Shown here one piece after another: positions 55,388-64,000 of a stretch of DNA of 64,000 bases. Made by a program: the position numbers and the translations under genes. The notes under the pieces are model-generated. The model was not told where the DNA came from. It saw only the letters and a program-made list of their open reading frames with translations, and made no database searches. The stretch spans positions 1 to 64,000 of the forward strand of contig JAGYJU010000006.1 in NCBI GenBank assembly GCA_018401965.1. Reading direction: 5' to 3'. Source of the stretch: Roseicyclus sp. Lineage in GTDB: Bacteria > Pseudomonadota > Alphaproteobacteria > Rhodobacterales > Rhodobacteraceae. How positions within the stretch are numbered: position 1 is the first letter of the stretch; every line of letters starts with the position of its first letter.

Positions 55388-58193
55388 ATGGCATTCGGCA
55401 AGGGGCATCACCTGCATCTGGTGGACGGGTCGGCCTTCATCTTTCGCGCCTACCACGCCCTGCCACCGCTGACGCGCAAATCCGATGGCCTGCCCATCGG
55501 GGCGGTGGCGGGGTTTTGCAACATGATCCACCGCATGATCGAGGCCAATACCGGCCCCGATGCGCCGACCCATGCCGCCGTGGTCTTTGACAAGGGCAGC
55601 CATACGTTTCGCAACGATATGTATGATCTCTACAAGGCGAACCGCGACGCCATGCCCGAGGATCTGCGCCCGCAGATGCCCCTGACCCGCGAGGCGACGC
55701 GCGCCTTCAACCTCGCCTGCCTCGAGCTGGAAAACTACGAGGCCGACGACATCATCGCCACCCTGGCCCGGCAGGCACGCGAAGCCGGCGGGCGCTGCAC
55801 GATCATTTCCAGCGACAAGGATCTGATGCAGCTGGTCGGTGGCGGGGTCGAAATGTTCGACGCCATGAAGAACCTGCGCATCGACAGCGACGGGGTCGAG
55901 GCGAAATTCGGCGTCCGCCCCGACCGGGTGGTGGATGTGCAGGCGCTGGCGGGCGACAGTGTCGACAATATTCCCGGCGCGCCGGGCATCGGCATCAAGA
56001 CGGCGGCGCTTTTGATCAATGAATTCGGGGATCTGGAAACGCTATTGGCGCGCGCGGAAGAAATCCCGCAACCCAAGCGCCGCCAGACCCTGATCGAGTT
56101 TGCCGACCAGATCCGGCCTGTCAAAGCGGCTGGTCACGCTTGACGACCGCACCCCGATGGAGGTGTCGCTCGATGACCTGGAGGTGCTGGAACCCGATGC
56201 AGAGGTGTTGCTTGAATTCCTGACCCGGATGGAATTCCGGTCGCTGACCAAGCGCATTGCCGATGGCCTGGGTGTGGCCGCGCCCGTCCTCCCCGATACC
56301 GATCCGCGCGGGGCCGCGCCTGTGGGGCAAGATCTGCCCGCCATGCCCCCCATCGACCGCAGCGCCTACAGCGTGGTGCGCGACGCCGAAACGCTGCAAG
56401 GCTGGATCGCGCAGGCGATGGCGCGCGGCGAGGTGGCGATCGACACCGAGACCACCGGGTTGAACGAAATGACCGCCGATCTGGTGGGCGTGTCGCTGGC
56501 CACGGGGCCGAACATGGCCTGCTACATCCCGCTGATCCACAAGGCAGAGGCGGGCGAGGGGCTGTTCGGCTCCGATGCGCTGGCGCCGGGGCAGATGGCG
56601 CTGGAGGCGGCGCTGGCGCTCCTCAAGCCGCTGCTGGAAGACGCCAGCGTGTTGAAAATCCTGCAAAACGCCAAGTATGACGTCAAGATCCTGGCGCGCT
56701 ACGGCATTGACGTCGCCCCGATCGATGACACGATGCTGATGTCTTACGCGATGAACGCGGGCCTGCATGGGCACGGCATGGATGCGCTGGCCGAACGCTA
56801 TCTTGGCCATAGCCCGATCCCGATCAAGGATCTGATCGGGGCGGGCAAATCGCAGATCACCTTTGACCGGGTCAAGATCGACGCGGCCGCCCCCTATGCC
56901 GCCGAAGATGCCGATGTGACCTGGCGCTTGTGGAAGACCTTCAAGCCGCAATTGCACGGCGCGGGTGTGACCACGGTCTACGAGACGCTGGAACGCCCGC
57001 TCGTGCCGGTGCTGGCGCGGATGGAAATGGCGGGCATCAAGGTCGACCGCGATGTGCTGTCGCGCATGTCCAACGCCTTCGCCCAGAAAATGGCGGGGCT
57101 CGAGGCCGAGATCCACGAGCTTGCAGGCGAAAGCTTCAATGTCGGATCGCCCGCGCAACTGGGCGAAATCCTGTTCGAAAAGATGGGCCTGCCCGGCGGG
57201 CAAAAGGGCAAGACCGGCAAATACGCTACCCCCGCCGATGTTCTGGAAGATCTGGCGACCGAACACGACCTTCCGGGCCGCGTGCTCGACTGGCGGCAAT
57301 TGTCGAAACTGAAATCCACCTACACCGACGCGCTGCAAGATCACATCAACCCCGATACCGGGCGGGTGCACACCAGCTATGTCATCGCGGGCGCCAATAC
57401 CGGGCGGCTGGCCTCGACCGATCCGAACCTGCAGAATATCCCCGTGCGGTCCGAAGAAGGGCGCCGCATCCGCGAGGCTTTCGTGGCCGATCAGGGCAAG
57501 GTTCTGGTGTCGCTTGACTACAGCCAGATCGAATTGCGCATCCTGGCCCATATCGCGGGGATCGAGGCGCTGAAACAGGCGTTCCGCGAGGGGCAGGATA
57601 TTCACGCCGCCACCGCCTCGGAAATGTTCGGCGTGCCGCTGGACCAGATGACGTCGGATGTGCGCCGCCAGGCCAAGGCGATCAATTTCGGGGTGATCTA
57701 CGGGATTTCCGGCTTTGGCCTTGCGCGCAACCTGCGCATTCCGCGCGCCGAGGCGCAGGGGTTCATCGACCGCTATTTCGACCGCTTCCCCGGCATCAAG
57801 GATTACATGGAAGAGACCAAGGCTTTTGCCAAGAGCAACAGCTATGTGCAGACCTTGTTCGGCCGCAAGATCCACACCCCCGAGATCAACGCCAAGGGCC
57901 CCGGCGCGGGCTTTGCCTATCGCGCGGCGATCAACGCACCGATCCAGGGCACGGCGGCCGACATCATCCGCCGCGCGATGATCCGGATGGAGGCCGCGAT
58001 CGACGGGCTGCCCGCGCGGATGCTGTTGCAGGTGCATGACGAATTGCTGTTCGAGGTGGACGAGGGCGCGGTCGACCCGCTGATCGCGCGCGCCCGCGAG
58101 GTGATGGAAGGCGCGGCATCCCCGGCGGTGCATCTGGACGTGCCCATCGTGGTGGATGCGGGGCAGGGGCCGAACTGGGCCAAGGCGCATTGA
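55388..58193 (+). pseudogene. polA: DNA polymerase I, one frameshift
   Basis: Corrected length is about 935 residues. The 5'-3' exonuclease is in the first frame (HLHLVDGSAFIFRAYHALPP, ENYEADDIIATLARQA, DKDLMQLVG). At about 56110-56118 an extra base shifts the frame; without it FADQIR joins LSKRLVTLDDRTPMEV. The 3'-5' exonuclease begins AIDTETTGLNEM. The polymerase motifs are VSLDYSQIELRILAHIAG (A), RRQAKAINFGVIYGISGFG (B) and LLQVHDELLFEV (C). Since polA is important for repair and Okazaki processing, a sequencing error is more likely than a true pseudogene. Confidence 0.92.
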
Positions 58194-58197
58194 TGCG

Positions 58198-58791
58198 ATG
58201 AGCCGCCCGCGTCCGCGCCCCCGCGCCAAGCCCAACATGCCGCGCAGCGAAACCCGCCTGATCGCCTTCAACAAGCCGATGGATGTGCTGAGCCAGTTCA
58301 CCGATGACGGGCATTGGCCGGGGCTGAAGCGCTATCTCGACATGCCCGGCATGTATCCGGCAGGCCGGCTGGACCGTGACAGCGAGGGGCTGTTGCTTTT
58401 GACCAATGACGGCATCTTGCAGGCGCGCCTGACAGATCCGACATCGGCCACGCCCAAGACCTATGTCGTGCAGGTCGAGGGGGTGCCCACGCCAGGCGCG
58501 CTGGAGGCGTTGAGGCTGGGGGTGACGTTGAAGGACGGGCCGACACGGCCCGCGCGGGTGGAACAGGTGGCAGAGCCCGGCTGGCTTTGGCCGCGCGACC
58601 CGCCCGTGCGGTTCCGGTTGAATGTGCCCGAGGCTTGGCTGAAACTGACCATCACCGAAGGCCGCAACCGGCAGGTGCGGCGCATGTGCGCCCATGTCGG
58701 CCTGCCGGTCTTGCGGTTGATCCGCTGGTCGGTGGGGCCGCACACGCTGGACGGGTTGAAGCCCGGCACCTGGAAGGCGCTGCAACCCTGA
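58198..58791 (+). CDS. 23S rRNA pseudouridine synthase (RsuA family, RluE-like)
   Basis: 197 residues from the ATG at 58198. It has a basic N-terminus and no S4 domain, as in RluE. The catalytic aspartate is in [34 protein letters not shown] and [29 protein letters not shown] are the other family motifs. It is probably RluE (pseudouridine 2457), but the site is assigned by family resemblance only. Confidence 0.88.
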   Translation: MSRPRPRPRAKPNMPRSETRLIAFNKPMDVLSQFTDDGHWPGLKRYLDMPGMYPAGRLDRDSEGLLLLTNDGILQARLTDPTSATPKTYVVQVEGVPTPGALEALRLGVTLKDGPTRPARVEQVAEPGWLWPRDPPVRFRLNVPEAWLKLTITEGRNRQVRRMCAHVGLPVLRLIRWSVGPHTLDGLKPGTWKALQP

Positions 58792-58803
58792 CCGGGCATC
58801 GGG

Positions 58804-59136
58804 TCATGACAATTGATCAAAGGCCTCCATCGCCTTGGCCCCGTACATGTAGCCCGGCCCGCCGTTCATCAGCACCACGACATTGACCATTTCCGCCACC
58901 TCGTCGCGGGTGGCCCCGGCGCGGATCGCGCCCTTGACGTGATAGCCGATGCAATCGTTGCATTGCTTGGACACGCCGATGGCCAGCGCGATCAGTTCCT
59001 TGTGCTTGGTCGACAGCGCACCGGGGGCAAGGGCGGCTTCATGCAGCGCGTGAAAGCCTTGGGCGGTGTCTGCCTGGTCGCGGCGCATCGGGGTCAAAAG
59101 CTGCGTGGTGTGGCGCAGCGTGTCTTTCCAATCCAT
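58804..59136 (-). CDS. AhpD-like carboxymuconolactone-decarboxylase-family protein
   Basis: 110 residues from the ATG at 59136 (MDWKDTLRHTTQLL). It contains the CxxC-x3-H site CNDCIGYHVKGAIRAGAT in the helical AhpD fold, and KHKELIALAIGVSKQ upstream. Such proteins act as peroxidase or thiol-disulfide partners; the function in this context is not known. It should not be taken as a carboxymuconolactone decarboxylase on sequence alone. Confidence 0.88.
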   Translation of the reverse strand: MDWKDTLRHTTQLLTPMRRDQADTAQGFHALHEAALAPGALSTKHKELIALAIGVSKQCNDCIGYHVKGAIRAGATRDEVAEMVNVVVLMNGGPGYMYGAKAMEAFDQLS

Positions 59137-59220
59137 CTGGGCGTGGTCCTTTGCGGTGAATGTGTCCCACCGATAGGGCCGGGCGCGCGCGCGGACTTTG
59201 CCCCAGATCAAATCTTGTAG

Positions 59221-59262
59221 AAAAAAGCCGACGGGGCCGCGCATCCATGGCGCGGCCCCGTC
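59221..59262 (-). terminator. Terminator of the pdhA-pdhB-pdhC operon
   Basis: A perfect 13-bp stem (GACGGGGCCGCGC and its complement, 59230-59262) with a seven-base loop, followed on the minus strand by GGCTTTTTT. It lies 42 bases after the pdhC stop. Confidence 0.92.
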
Positions 59263-59304
59263 TTGTCAGCGTCACCGCTCCTCCCCAGTGGCGCTAATGC
59301 TTGT

Positions 59305-60639
59305 TCATGCAAGCATAGCCACGGGAGACTCCAGATTGTCAACAATCGCTTGCAGCAATTCCGCGCCAAGCGCGCCATCGATGACCCGGTGATCGACCGA
59401 CAGGGTGACCGACATCACCGTTGCCACGGTCAATTCGCCGTCTTTGCCCACCACGGGTTTCTTGACGCCCGCGCCAACCGCCAGGATCGCGCCATGCGGC
59501 GGGTTGATCACCGCATCGAAATTGTCGATGCCGAACATCCCGAGGTTCGAGATCGCGAAAGACCCGCCGACATATTCATGTGGCGCAAGCTTGCGGTCGC
59601 GGGCGCGGGTTGCCAGATCCTTCATCTCTGCCGACAGGGCCGAGATGGATTTCTGATGCGCGTCCTTCAGAACCGGCGTGAACAGCCCGCCATCGACGGC
59701 CACGGCGACGGCCACATCCGACGGGGTCAGCCGCAGCATCCGGTCGCCCGCCCAGACGGAATTGGCGGCGGGCACCTGTTGCAGCGCATTGGCACAGGCC
59801 TTGATGATGAAATCATTGACCGACAGCTTGACGCCGCGCCCTTCCAGCTGCGTGTTCAACTGTGCCCGGAAGGCCAGAAGCGCATCGAGCCGGATATCGC
59901 GGCGCAGGTAGAAATGCGGGATGGTCTGTTTCGCCTCGGTCAGGCGGGCGGCGACGGTCTTGCGCATCCCGTCCAGCTTGACCTCGACGTAATCGCGCCC
60001 CTCGTACATCCGCATGACCTGCGCGGCATCGGGGCCGGTGGGCATGGCGGCGGTCGCCTTGGCGGCAGCGGCGGCAGGGGCCGCCGTGGCCGGTGCGGAG
60101 GCCGGTGCCGCCTGTGGGGGCGGGGCGGCGGTGGCGGATTTGCCCATCACATCGGCCTTGACGACGCGGCCATGCGGGCCGCTGCCGGTGATCTGGGACA
60201 GGTCCACGCCCGTGTCGGCGGCGATCCGGCGCGCCAGCGGCGAGGCGAAGACGCGTGCGCCATCGGCGGGTTTGGGGGCCGCAGGGGCAGGGGACGCGGC
60301 AGGGGCGGCTGCAGCTGCAGCCGTCGGGGCCGCCGTCTCGGTCGGCTTCGGCGCTTCGGCGGCGGGTTTGGCCCCGCCCATGTCGGATGCGCTTTCGCCA
60401 TCTTCCAGAAGAATGGCGATGGGGGCGTTGACCTTGACGCCCTCGGTGCCTTCCGCGACCAAGAGCTTGCCGATCACGCCTTCATCGACGGCTTCGAATT
60501 CCATCGTCGCCTTGTCGGTTTCGATTTCGGCGAGGATATCGCCAGAGGCGACGGTGTCGCCCTCTTTCACCAGCCATTTGGCCAGCGTGCCCTCCTCCAT
60601 CGTGGGGGAGAGCGCGGGCATCAGGATTTCTGTGGGCAT
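59305..60639 (-). CDS. pdhC: Pyruvate dehydrogenase E2 (dihydrolipoyl acetyltransferase)
   Basis: 444 residues. The N-terminal lipoyl domain has the modified lysine in [14 protein letters not shown]. An Ala/Pro-rich linker follows, then the subunit-binding domain [20 protein letters not shown] (near residue 133), a second linker and the trimeric catalytic domain with [18 protein letters not shown] containing the catalytic histidine. It transfers acetyl from lipoamide to CoA. It is last in the pdhA-pdhB-pdhC operon, 12 bases after pdhB, with its own terminator. Confidence 0.97.
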   Translation of the reverse strand: MPTEILMPALSPTMEEGTLAKWLVKEGDTVASGDILAEIETDKATMEFEAVDEGVIGKLLVAEGTEGVKVNAPIAILLEDGESASDMGGAKPAAEAPKPTETAAPTAAAAAAPAASPAPAAPKPADGARVFASPLARRIAADTGVDLSQITGSGPHGRVVKADVMGKSATAAPPPQAAPASAPATAAPAAAAAKATAAMPTGPDAAQVMRMYEGRDYVEVKLDGMRKTVAARLTEAKQTIPHFYLRRDIRLDALLAFRAQLNTQLEGRGVKLSVNDFIIKACANALQQVPAANSVWAGDRMLRLTPSDVAVAVAVDGGLFTPVLKDAHQKSISALSAEMKDLATRARDRKLAPHEYVGGSFAISNLGMFGIDNFDAVINPPHGAILAVGAGVKKPVVGKDGELTVATVMSVTLSVDHRVIDGALGAELLQAIVDNLESPVAMLA

Positions 60640-60651
60640 CGCGCGGTCTCC

Positions 60652-62013
60652 TTACCGGTAGGTGACGGTTTTGACCGCCTCGATCACTTCGGCCACCGAT
60701 GTCAGCGCCAGTTTCTCGAGATTGGCGGCATAGGGCATCGGCACATCCTTGCCGGTGCAGTTCAACACCGGCGCATCGAGGTAATCGAACGCATGGGTCA
60801 TGATATAGGCCGACAGGTGGTTGCCGATCGAACAGACCGGGAAACCTTCTTCGACGGTGACGCAGCGGTTGGTCTTTTTCACGCTTTCGAGGATCGTGTC
60901 GTAATCGAGCGGGCGCAGCGTGCGCAGGTCGATCACCTCGGCCTCGATGCCCTCGGCGGCCAGTTTCTCGGCCGCCTCCAGCGCATAGGTCATGCCGATC
61001 CCGAAGGACACGATGGTGACATCAGAGCCTTCGCGCCAGATTTTCGCCTTGCCGAAGGGGATGGTGAAATCGTCCACATCCGGCACCTCGAAGGACCGGC
61101 CATAGAGGATTTCGTTTTCCAGGAAGACCACCGGGTTGGGATCGCGGATCGCGGTTTTCAGCAGGCCTTTGGCATCGGCCGCCGAATAGGGCATCACCAC
61201 CTTGAGGCCGGGGATCTGGGAATACCAGGCGGCGTAATCATGGCTGTGCTGCGCGCCCACGCGGGCGGCGGCACCATTGGGGCCACGAAACACCATCGGT
61301 GCGCCCATCTGGCCGCCTGACATGTAGAGCGTCTTGGCCGCCGAATTGATGATATGGTCAATCGCCTGCATGGCGAAATTGAAGGTCATGAATTCGACGA
61401 TGGGCTTGAGCCCGCCAAAGGCCGCACCAACGCCGATGCCCGCAAAACCATGTTCGGTGATCGGCGTGTCGATGACACGGCGCGCGCCAAACTCGTCCAG
61501 CAAGCCCTGGGTGATCTTGTAGGCGCCCTGATATTCCGCGACCTCTTCGCCCATGATGAAGACGCTGTCATCGGCGCGCATTTCTTCGGCCATGGCGTCG
61601 CGCAAGGCTTCGCGGACCGTCTGGGTCTTCATCTTGGTGCCATCGGGCCAATCGGGGCTGCGATCGACCTTGACGCTTGCGGGGGCGCTGGCGGCGGCAG
61701 CGGCGGGGGCCTTTTCGGCGGCCTTCGGCGCCTCATCGGCGGGGGCGGGGGCCTTGGCGGCCATGGTTTCGCCCGCCTCGCCGATGATCGCGATGGGGGT
61801 GTTGACCTTGACGCCCTCGGTGCCTTCCGCGACCAGCAGCTTGCCGATCACGCCTTCATCGACGGCTTCGAATTCCATCGTCGCCTTGTCGGTTTCGATT
61901 TCGGCGAGGATGTCGCCGGATTTGACGCTGTCGCCTTCCTTGACCAGCCATTTGGCCAGCGTGCCTTCCTCCATCGTGGGGGAGAGGGCGGGCATGAGAA
62001 TTTCGGTTGCCAT
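60652..62013 (-). CDS. pdhB: Pyruvate dehydrogenase E1 beta with N-terminal lipoyl domain
   Basis: 453 residues, about 130 more than a plain E1-beta. Residues 1-80 are a lipoyl domain nearly identical to that of pdhC ([14 protein letters not shown]). An Ala/Pro linker joins it to the transketolase-like body: [53 protein letters not shown], and the C-terminal transketolase domain. The lipoylated E1-beta is a known feature of alphaproteobacteria; lipoyl domains here can feed acetyl groups directly to E2. Confidence 0.97.
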   Translation of the reverse strand: MATEILMPALSPTMEEGTLAKWLVKEGDSVKSGDILAEIETDKATMEFEAVDEGVIGKLLVAEGTEGVKVNTPIAIIGEAGETMAAKAPAPADEAPKAAEKAPAAAAASAPASVKVDRSPDWPDGTKMKTQTVREALRDAMAEEMRADDSVFIMGEEVAEYQGAYKITQGLLDEFGARRVIDTPITEHGFAGIGVGAAFGGLKPIVEFMTFNFAMQAIDHIINSAAKTLYMSGGQMGAPMVFRGPNGAAARVGAQHSHDYAAWYSQIPGLKVVMPYSAADAKGLLKTAIRDPNPVVFLENEILYGRSFEVPDVDDFTIPFGKAKIWREGSDVTIVSFGIGMTYALEAAEKLAAEGIEAEVIDLRTLRPLDYDTILESVKKTNRCVTVEEGFPVCSIGNHLSAYIMTHAFDYLDAPVLNCTGKDVPMPYAANLEKLALTSVAEVIEAVKTVTYR

Positions 62014-62027
62014 GTCTGATCTCTCCC

Positions 62028-63065
62028 TCAGGCGTCTTGCGGCGCTGTATCGGCGTAGATGTCCGTCCAGAGCTCGGACAGGTCGGGCTCGGGGCTTTCC
62101 TTGGAAAACTCTGCCGCCTCGTTGACGATATCCTTGATCTCCTTGTCGATCTTTTTCAGATCGTCCTCGGAGGCATGACCGCCGGTCAACAGCATCTGGC
62201 GCACGTTTTCGATGGCGTCGCGCTTTTCGCGCATTTCCTGCACCTCTTCGCGGGTGCGGTATTTCGCCGGGTCCGACATGGAATGACCCCGGTAGCGATA
62301 GGTCATCACCTCGAGGATATAGGGGCCCTTGCCCGCGCGGCAGTGCGCCACGGCCTTTTCGCCCGCCGCCTTGACCGCCAGCACATCCATGCCGTCGACC
62401 GCTTCGCCCGCGATGCCGTAAGCCACGCCGCGTTCCCAGAAATCGGGGGATTTGGTGGCGCGCTTGACGCTTGTGCCCATGGCGTACTGGTTGTTCTCGA
62501 TCACGAAGATCACCGGCAGATCCCAGAGCTGCGCCATGTTGTAGCTTTCGGCCACCTGGCCCTGGTTGGCCGCGCCATCGCCGAAATAGGTGAAGGTCAC
62601 GCGGTCATTGCCGCGATATTTGTCGGAAAAGGCCAGGCCCGCCCCGATCGGCACCTGGGCCGCAACGATCCCATGGCCGCCGTAGAAATGTTTCTCTTTC
62701 GAGAACATGTGCATCGAGCCGCCCTTGCCCTTGGAATAGCCCCCGATGCGGCCGGTCAATTCGGCCATCACGCCCTTGGGGTCCATGCCGCAGGCCAGCA
62801 TGTGGCCATGGTCGCGGTAAGAGGTGACGCGCTTGTCGCCCTCGGAGGCCGCGGCCTCCAGCCCGACAACGACGGCTTCCTGCCCGATATAGAGGTGGCA
62901 GAACCCGCCGATCAGGCCCATGCCGTACAGCTGGCCGGCCTTTTCTTCGAAGCGGCGGATCAAAAGCATTTCGCGGTAGTAGCGCTTGAGATCTTCGGCG
63001 GACACATTCGCCGCGGGTTTTCCCGTGGCAGCCGCTGTCGTGGCGGCAGTTTTGCGTGGTGGCAT
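62028..63065 (-). CDS. pdhA: Pyruvate dehydrogenase E1 alpha
   Basis: 345 residues from the ATG at 63065 ([10 protein letters not shown]); an ATG nine bases upstream sits directly on the GGGGGAGG ribosome site and is less likely. It binds thiamine diphosphate through [18 protein letters not shown] and [13 protein letters not shown] (GDG-x(n)-NN motif). The regulated serine loop is seen in [17 protein letters not shown] 14-base palindrome at 63096-63109 lies in the promoter region. Confidence 0.97.
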   Translation of the reverse strand: MPPRKTAATTAAATGKPAANVSAEDLKRYYREMLLIRRFEEKAGQLYGMGLIGGFCHLYIGQEAVVVGLEAAASEGDKRVTSYRDHGHMLACGMDPKGVMAELTGRIGGYSKGKGGSMHMFSKEKHFYGGHGIVAAQVPIGAGLAFSDKYRGNDRVTFTYFGDGAANQGQVAESYNMAQLWDLPVIFVIENNQYAMGTSVKRATKSPDFWERGVAYGIAGEAVDGMDVLAVKAAGEKAVAHCRAGKGPYILEVMTYRYRGHSMSDPAKYRTREEVQEMREKRDAIENVRQMLLTGGHASEDDLKKIDKEIKDIVNEAAEFSKESPEPDLSELWTDIYADTAPQDA

Positions 63066-63095
63066 CCCGGTCATCCTCCCCCGGTCGCAGAGATA

Positions 63096-63109
63096 GTTTA
63101 ACGTTAAAC
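63096..63109. promoter_or_regulatory. Perfect palindrome before pdhA
   Basis: GTTTAACGTTAAAC (63096-63109) is an exact 14-base palindrome, 31 bases before the pdhA ATG, between the probable promoter and the ribosome site. It is a candidate operator. No known pdh regulator gene lies beside it. Confidence 0.6.
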
Positions 63110-63273
63110 ATCTCTCTAGCAGAGGCAACCGTTGATTGCACCCCGCAATCCTGACGCAGGGCTTTGCGCCCCGTGCAAGGCTGATGCGCGGCCGGGGGTG
63201 CCCCATGGCAACGGCCGGTGCGGGATGCGCGGCCGGGATCTGCGTATTTATGGAAAGGTGAAGCGGGGGCGCG

Positions 63274-63567
63274 TCAGGGCAGGATGATCTCGTCTGCGCG
63301 CACAAAGCCCAGCACGTCGCGCGCCTGTTCGTCGAGCAGGTCGAGATCGAGGAACCCGTCCGACAGGCGCCGGGTCAGGGTTTCCATCCGCGCGACGTCT
63401 GCTTGCAGAAGCGCAAGCTGCTGCTGCAGCCGGTCAGCCTCGGCCGCGATCTGAACGCGCTGGAACAGGCCGTAATTGCCCTGAACGGCGGTAAAGGTGA
63501 AATAGGCCCCGATCAGCAACAGGGCCATCGGCAAGATCAAACCTGTGAGCGATGCGCTGCGCGTCAT
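63274..63567 (-). CDS. ftsB: Septum formation initiator (FtsB/DivIC family)
   Basis: 97 residues from the ATG at 63567 (MTRSASLTGLILPMALLL). It has one N-terminal transmembrane helix (residues about 7-27), a periplasmic coiled coil QIAAEADRLQQQLALLQADV, and a C-terminal globular end with LLDEQARDVLGFVRADEI. It joins FtsL and FtsQ in the divisome. It lies upstream of pdhA, the usual order in this group (often after eno). 63110-63240 holds no gene. Confidence 0.88.
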   Translation of the reverse strand: MTRSASLTGLILPMALLLIGAYFTFTAVQGNYGLFQRVQIAAEADRLQQQLALLQADVARMETLTRRLSDGFLDLDLLDEQARDVLGFVRADEIILP

Positions 63568-63622
63568 GAATTCTGCCGGTGCCTTGTGGTCTGCCGCACC
63601 CGTGACCGGGGTGCAGGTCGCA

Positions 63623-63681
63623 GATTCGCACATTGATTCGCAAAAGGGAATCCCCCTTTTGGACCCCGATTCGCAAAAGGG
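63623..63681. repeat. Three direct GATTCGCA repeats upstream of ftsB
   Basis: GATTCGCA occurs at 63623-63630, 63635-63642 and 63668-63675. The last two extend to the identical 14-mer GATTCGCAAAAGGG. A short AAAAGGG / CCCTTTT inverted repeat lies between them. The position between the divergent ftsB and bfr starts suggests regulatory sites; the factor is unknown. Confidence 0.55.
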
Positions 63682-63748
63682 TTGCATCCTGTGCCCGGGC
63701 CTTGTCGCTTTGCGACCGGGCCGGGGTTGAAGCATGGCGGCGCAGTAC

Positions 63749-63764
63749 TTAGAATTATTCTAAA
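63749..63764. promoter_or_regulatory. Predicted Irr-binding (ICE) box before bfr
   Basis: TTAGAATTATTCTAAA fits the alphaproteobacterial ICE pattern of two TTAGAA-like arms around three bases. It begins 41 bases before the bacterioferritin ATG. Irr itself is encoded at 35342-35773. Irr repression of bfr under low iron is an established regulatory link in this group. Confidence 0.75.
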
Positions 63765-63789
63765 CACAATGGACATGAAAGGATCAGCC

Positions 63790-64000
63790 ATGCCCCGTCA
63801 ACCTTCCAGCATCGCCGCGTTGCAAAAGGCGCTTTCGATGGAGCTCTCGGCGGTGCAGCAATACCTGCTGCATGCCCATGTGCTTGACGATTGGGGGCTG
63901 GACAAGCTGGCCGCCAAGATGCGCGAGGAAATGCACGAGGAGCTGGGCCATGCCGGCCAGTTCATCGACCGCATCCTGTACCTGGGCGGCTCACCCGCCG
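63790..64000 (+). CDS. bfr: Bacterioferritin, 5' part (cut by window end)
   Basis: 70 residues are visible from the ATG at 63790: SIAALQKALSMELSAVQQYL, LHAHVLDDWGLDKLAAKMREE and HEELGHAGQFIDRILYLGG. This ferritin-like four-helix protein shows the first diiron ligand glutamate (MELSAVQQY) and the E-x2-H pair (EELGHA). It stores iron as a 24-mer. The remaining helices and the heme methionine region lie outside the window. Confidence 0.9.
   Translation, partial: MPRQPSSIAALQKALSMELSAVQQYLLHAHVLDDWGLDKLAAKMREEMHEELGHAGQFIDRILYLGGSPA

Noticed and set aside
58804-59136. Calling the AhpD-like gene pcaC (carboxymuconolactone decarboxylase) to complete the pca pathway
   Set aside because: The CxxC-x3-H redox motif marks the AhpD branch, and the gene is 14 kb from pcaB-pcaD beside pdh and a pseudouridine synthase.

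Overview
The window looks like a chromosomal segment of an alphaproteobacterium of the Rhodobacteraceae (Roseobacter or Rhodobacter type). The reasons are the very high GC and GC-rich codon use of the core genes, the divergent irr / fabA-fabB-fabI arrangement, the fabD-orf-fabG-acpP-fabF-mltG run, a pyruvate dehydrogenase operon whose E1-beta subunit carries its own lipoyl domain, and an Irr-type box before bacterioferritin. I saw no rRNA, tRNA or CRISPR array.

Bases 1-17,100 are a transposon graveyard mixed with an AT-rich surface-glycan locus. The glycan genes are two FkbM methyltransferases and a GT11-like glycosyltransferase (772-3122), then a GT-A glycosyltransferase and a small membrane protein (9069-10228). 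They are separated by IS630, ISAs1, IS256, IS1380, IS110, IS4 and ISL3 elements and a truncated group II intron. Several elements sit inside others: IS110 lies precisely in an IS1380 transposase gene, and an IS4 gene is broken by ISL3, IS630 and IS256. Two almost identical IS256 copies face each other around a 7.8-kb segment that holds one of the glycosyltransferases, so the segment could invert.

From 17,123 onward the window is ordinary, well-ordered chromosome. Its parts are tig; a secreted three-repeat protein; a (frameshifted) PQQ-type sugar dehydrogenase; rpsF-rpsR-rplI; the fatty-acid operon fabD to mltG; cysE; typA; a glycosyltransferase/sulfatase pair; irr with fabA-fabB-fabI; a catabolic stretch (HAD, hydrolase, PLP ammonia-lyase, MFS pump, pcaB-pcaD, alcohol dehydrogenase, enolase-superfamily enzyme and a FadR-type regulator with a perfect palindromic operator); an OmpA lipoprotein; an Ada/Ogt-like protein; nth; a PfkB kinase; a divergent sulfotransferase / GT14 pair; HIT; a small zinc-finger protein; polA; a pseudouridine synthase; an AhpD-like protein; pdhA-pdhB-pdhC; ftsB; and the start of bfr.

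The functional threads are type II fatty-acid synthesis in two clusters (24.2-29.6 kb and 35.9-38.6 kb), iron control (irr at 35.3 kb with a predicted Irr target at 63.75 kb), surface or sulfated glycan synthesis (0.8-3.1, 9-10, 33-35 and 52-54.6 kb) and aromatic or sugar-acid catabolism (39-48.6 kb).

At least seven small indels and one in-frame TAG break otherwise intact genes, including polA. Four of the indels sit at runs of five G or C, so sequencing error should be excluded before any of these genes is called a pseudogene. I did not find a clearly new multi-gene defence or mobile system. The most interesting leads are the heptamer repeat at a glycosyltransferase start, the invertible IS256 segment, the IS110 guide-RNA region, the 29.6-kb small transcript and the sulfotransferase/GT14 pair.
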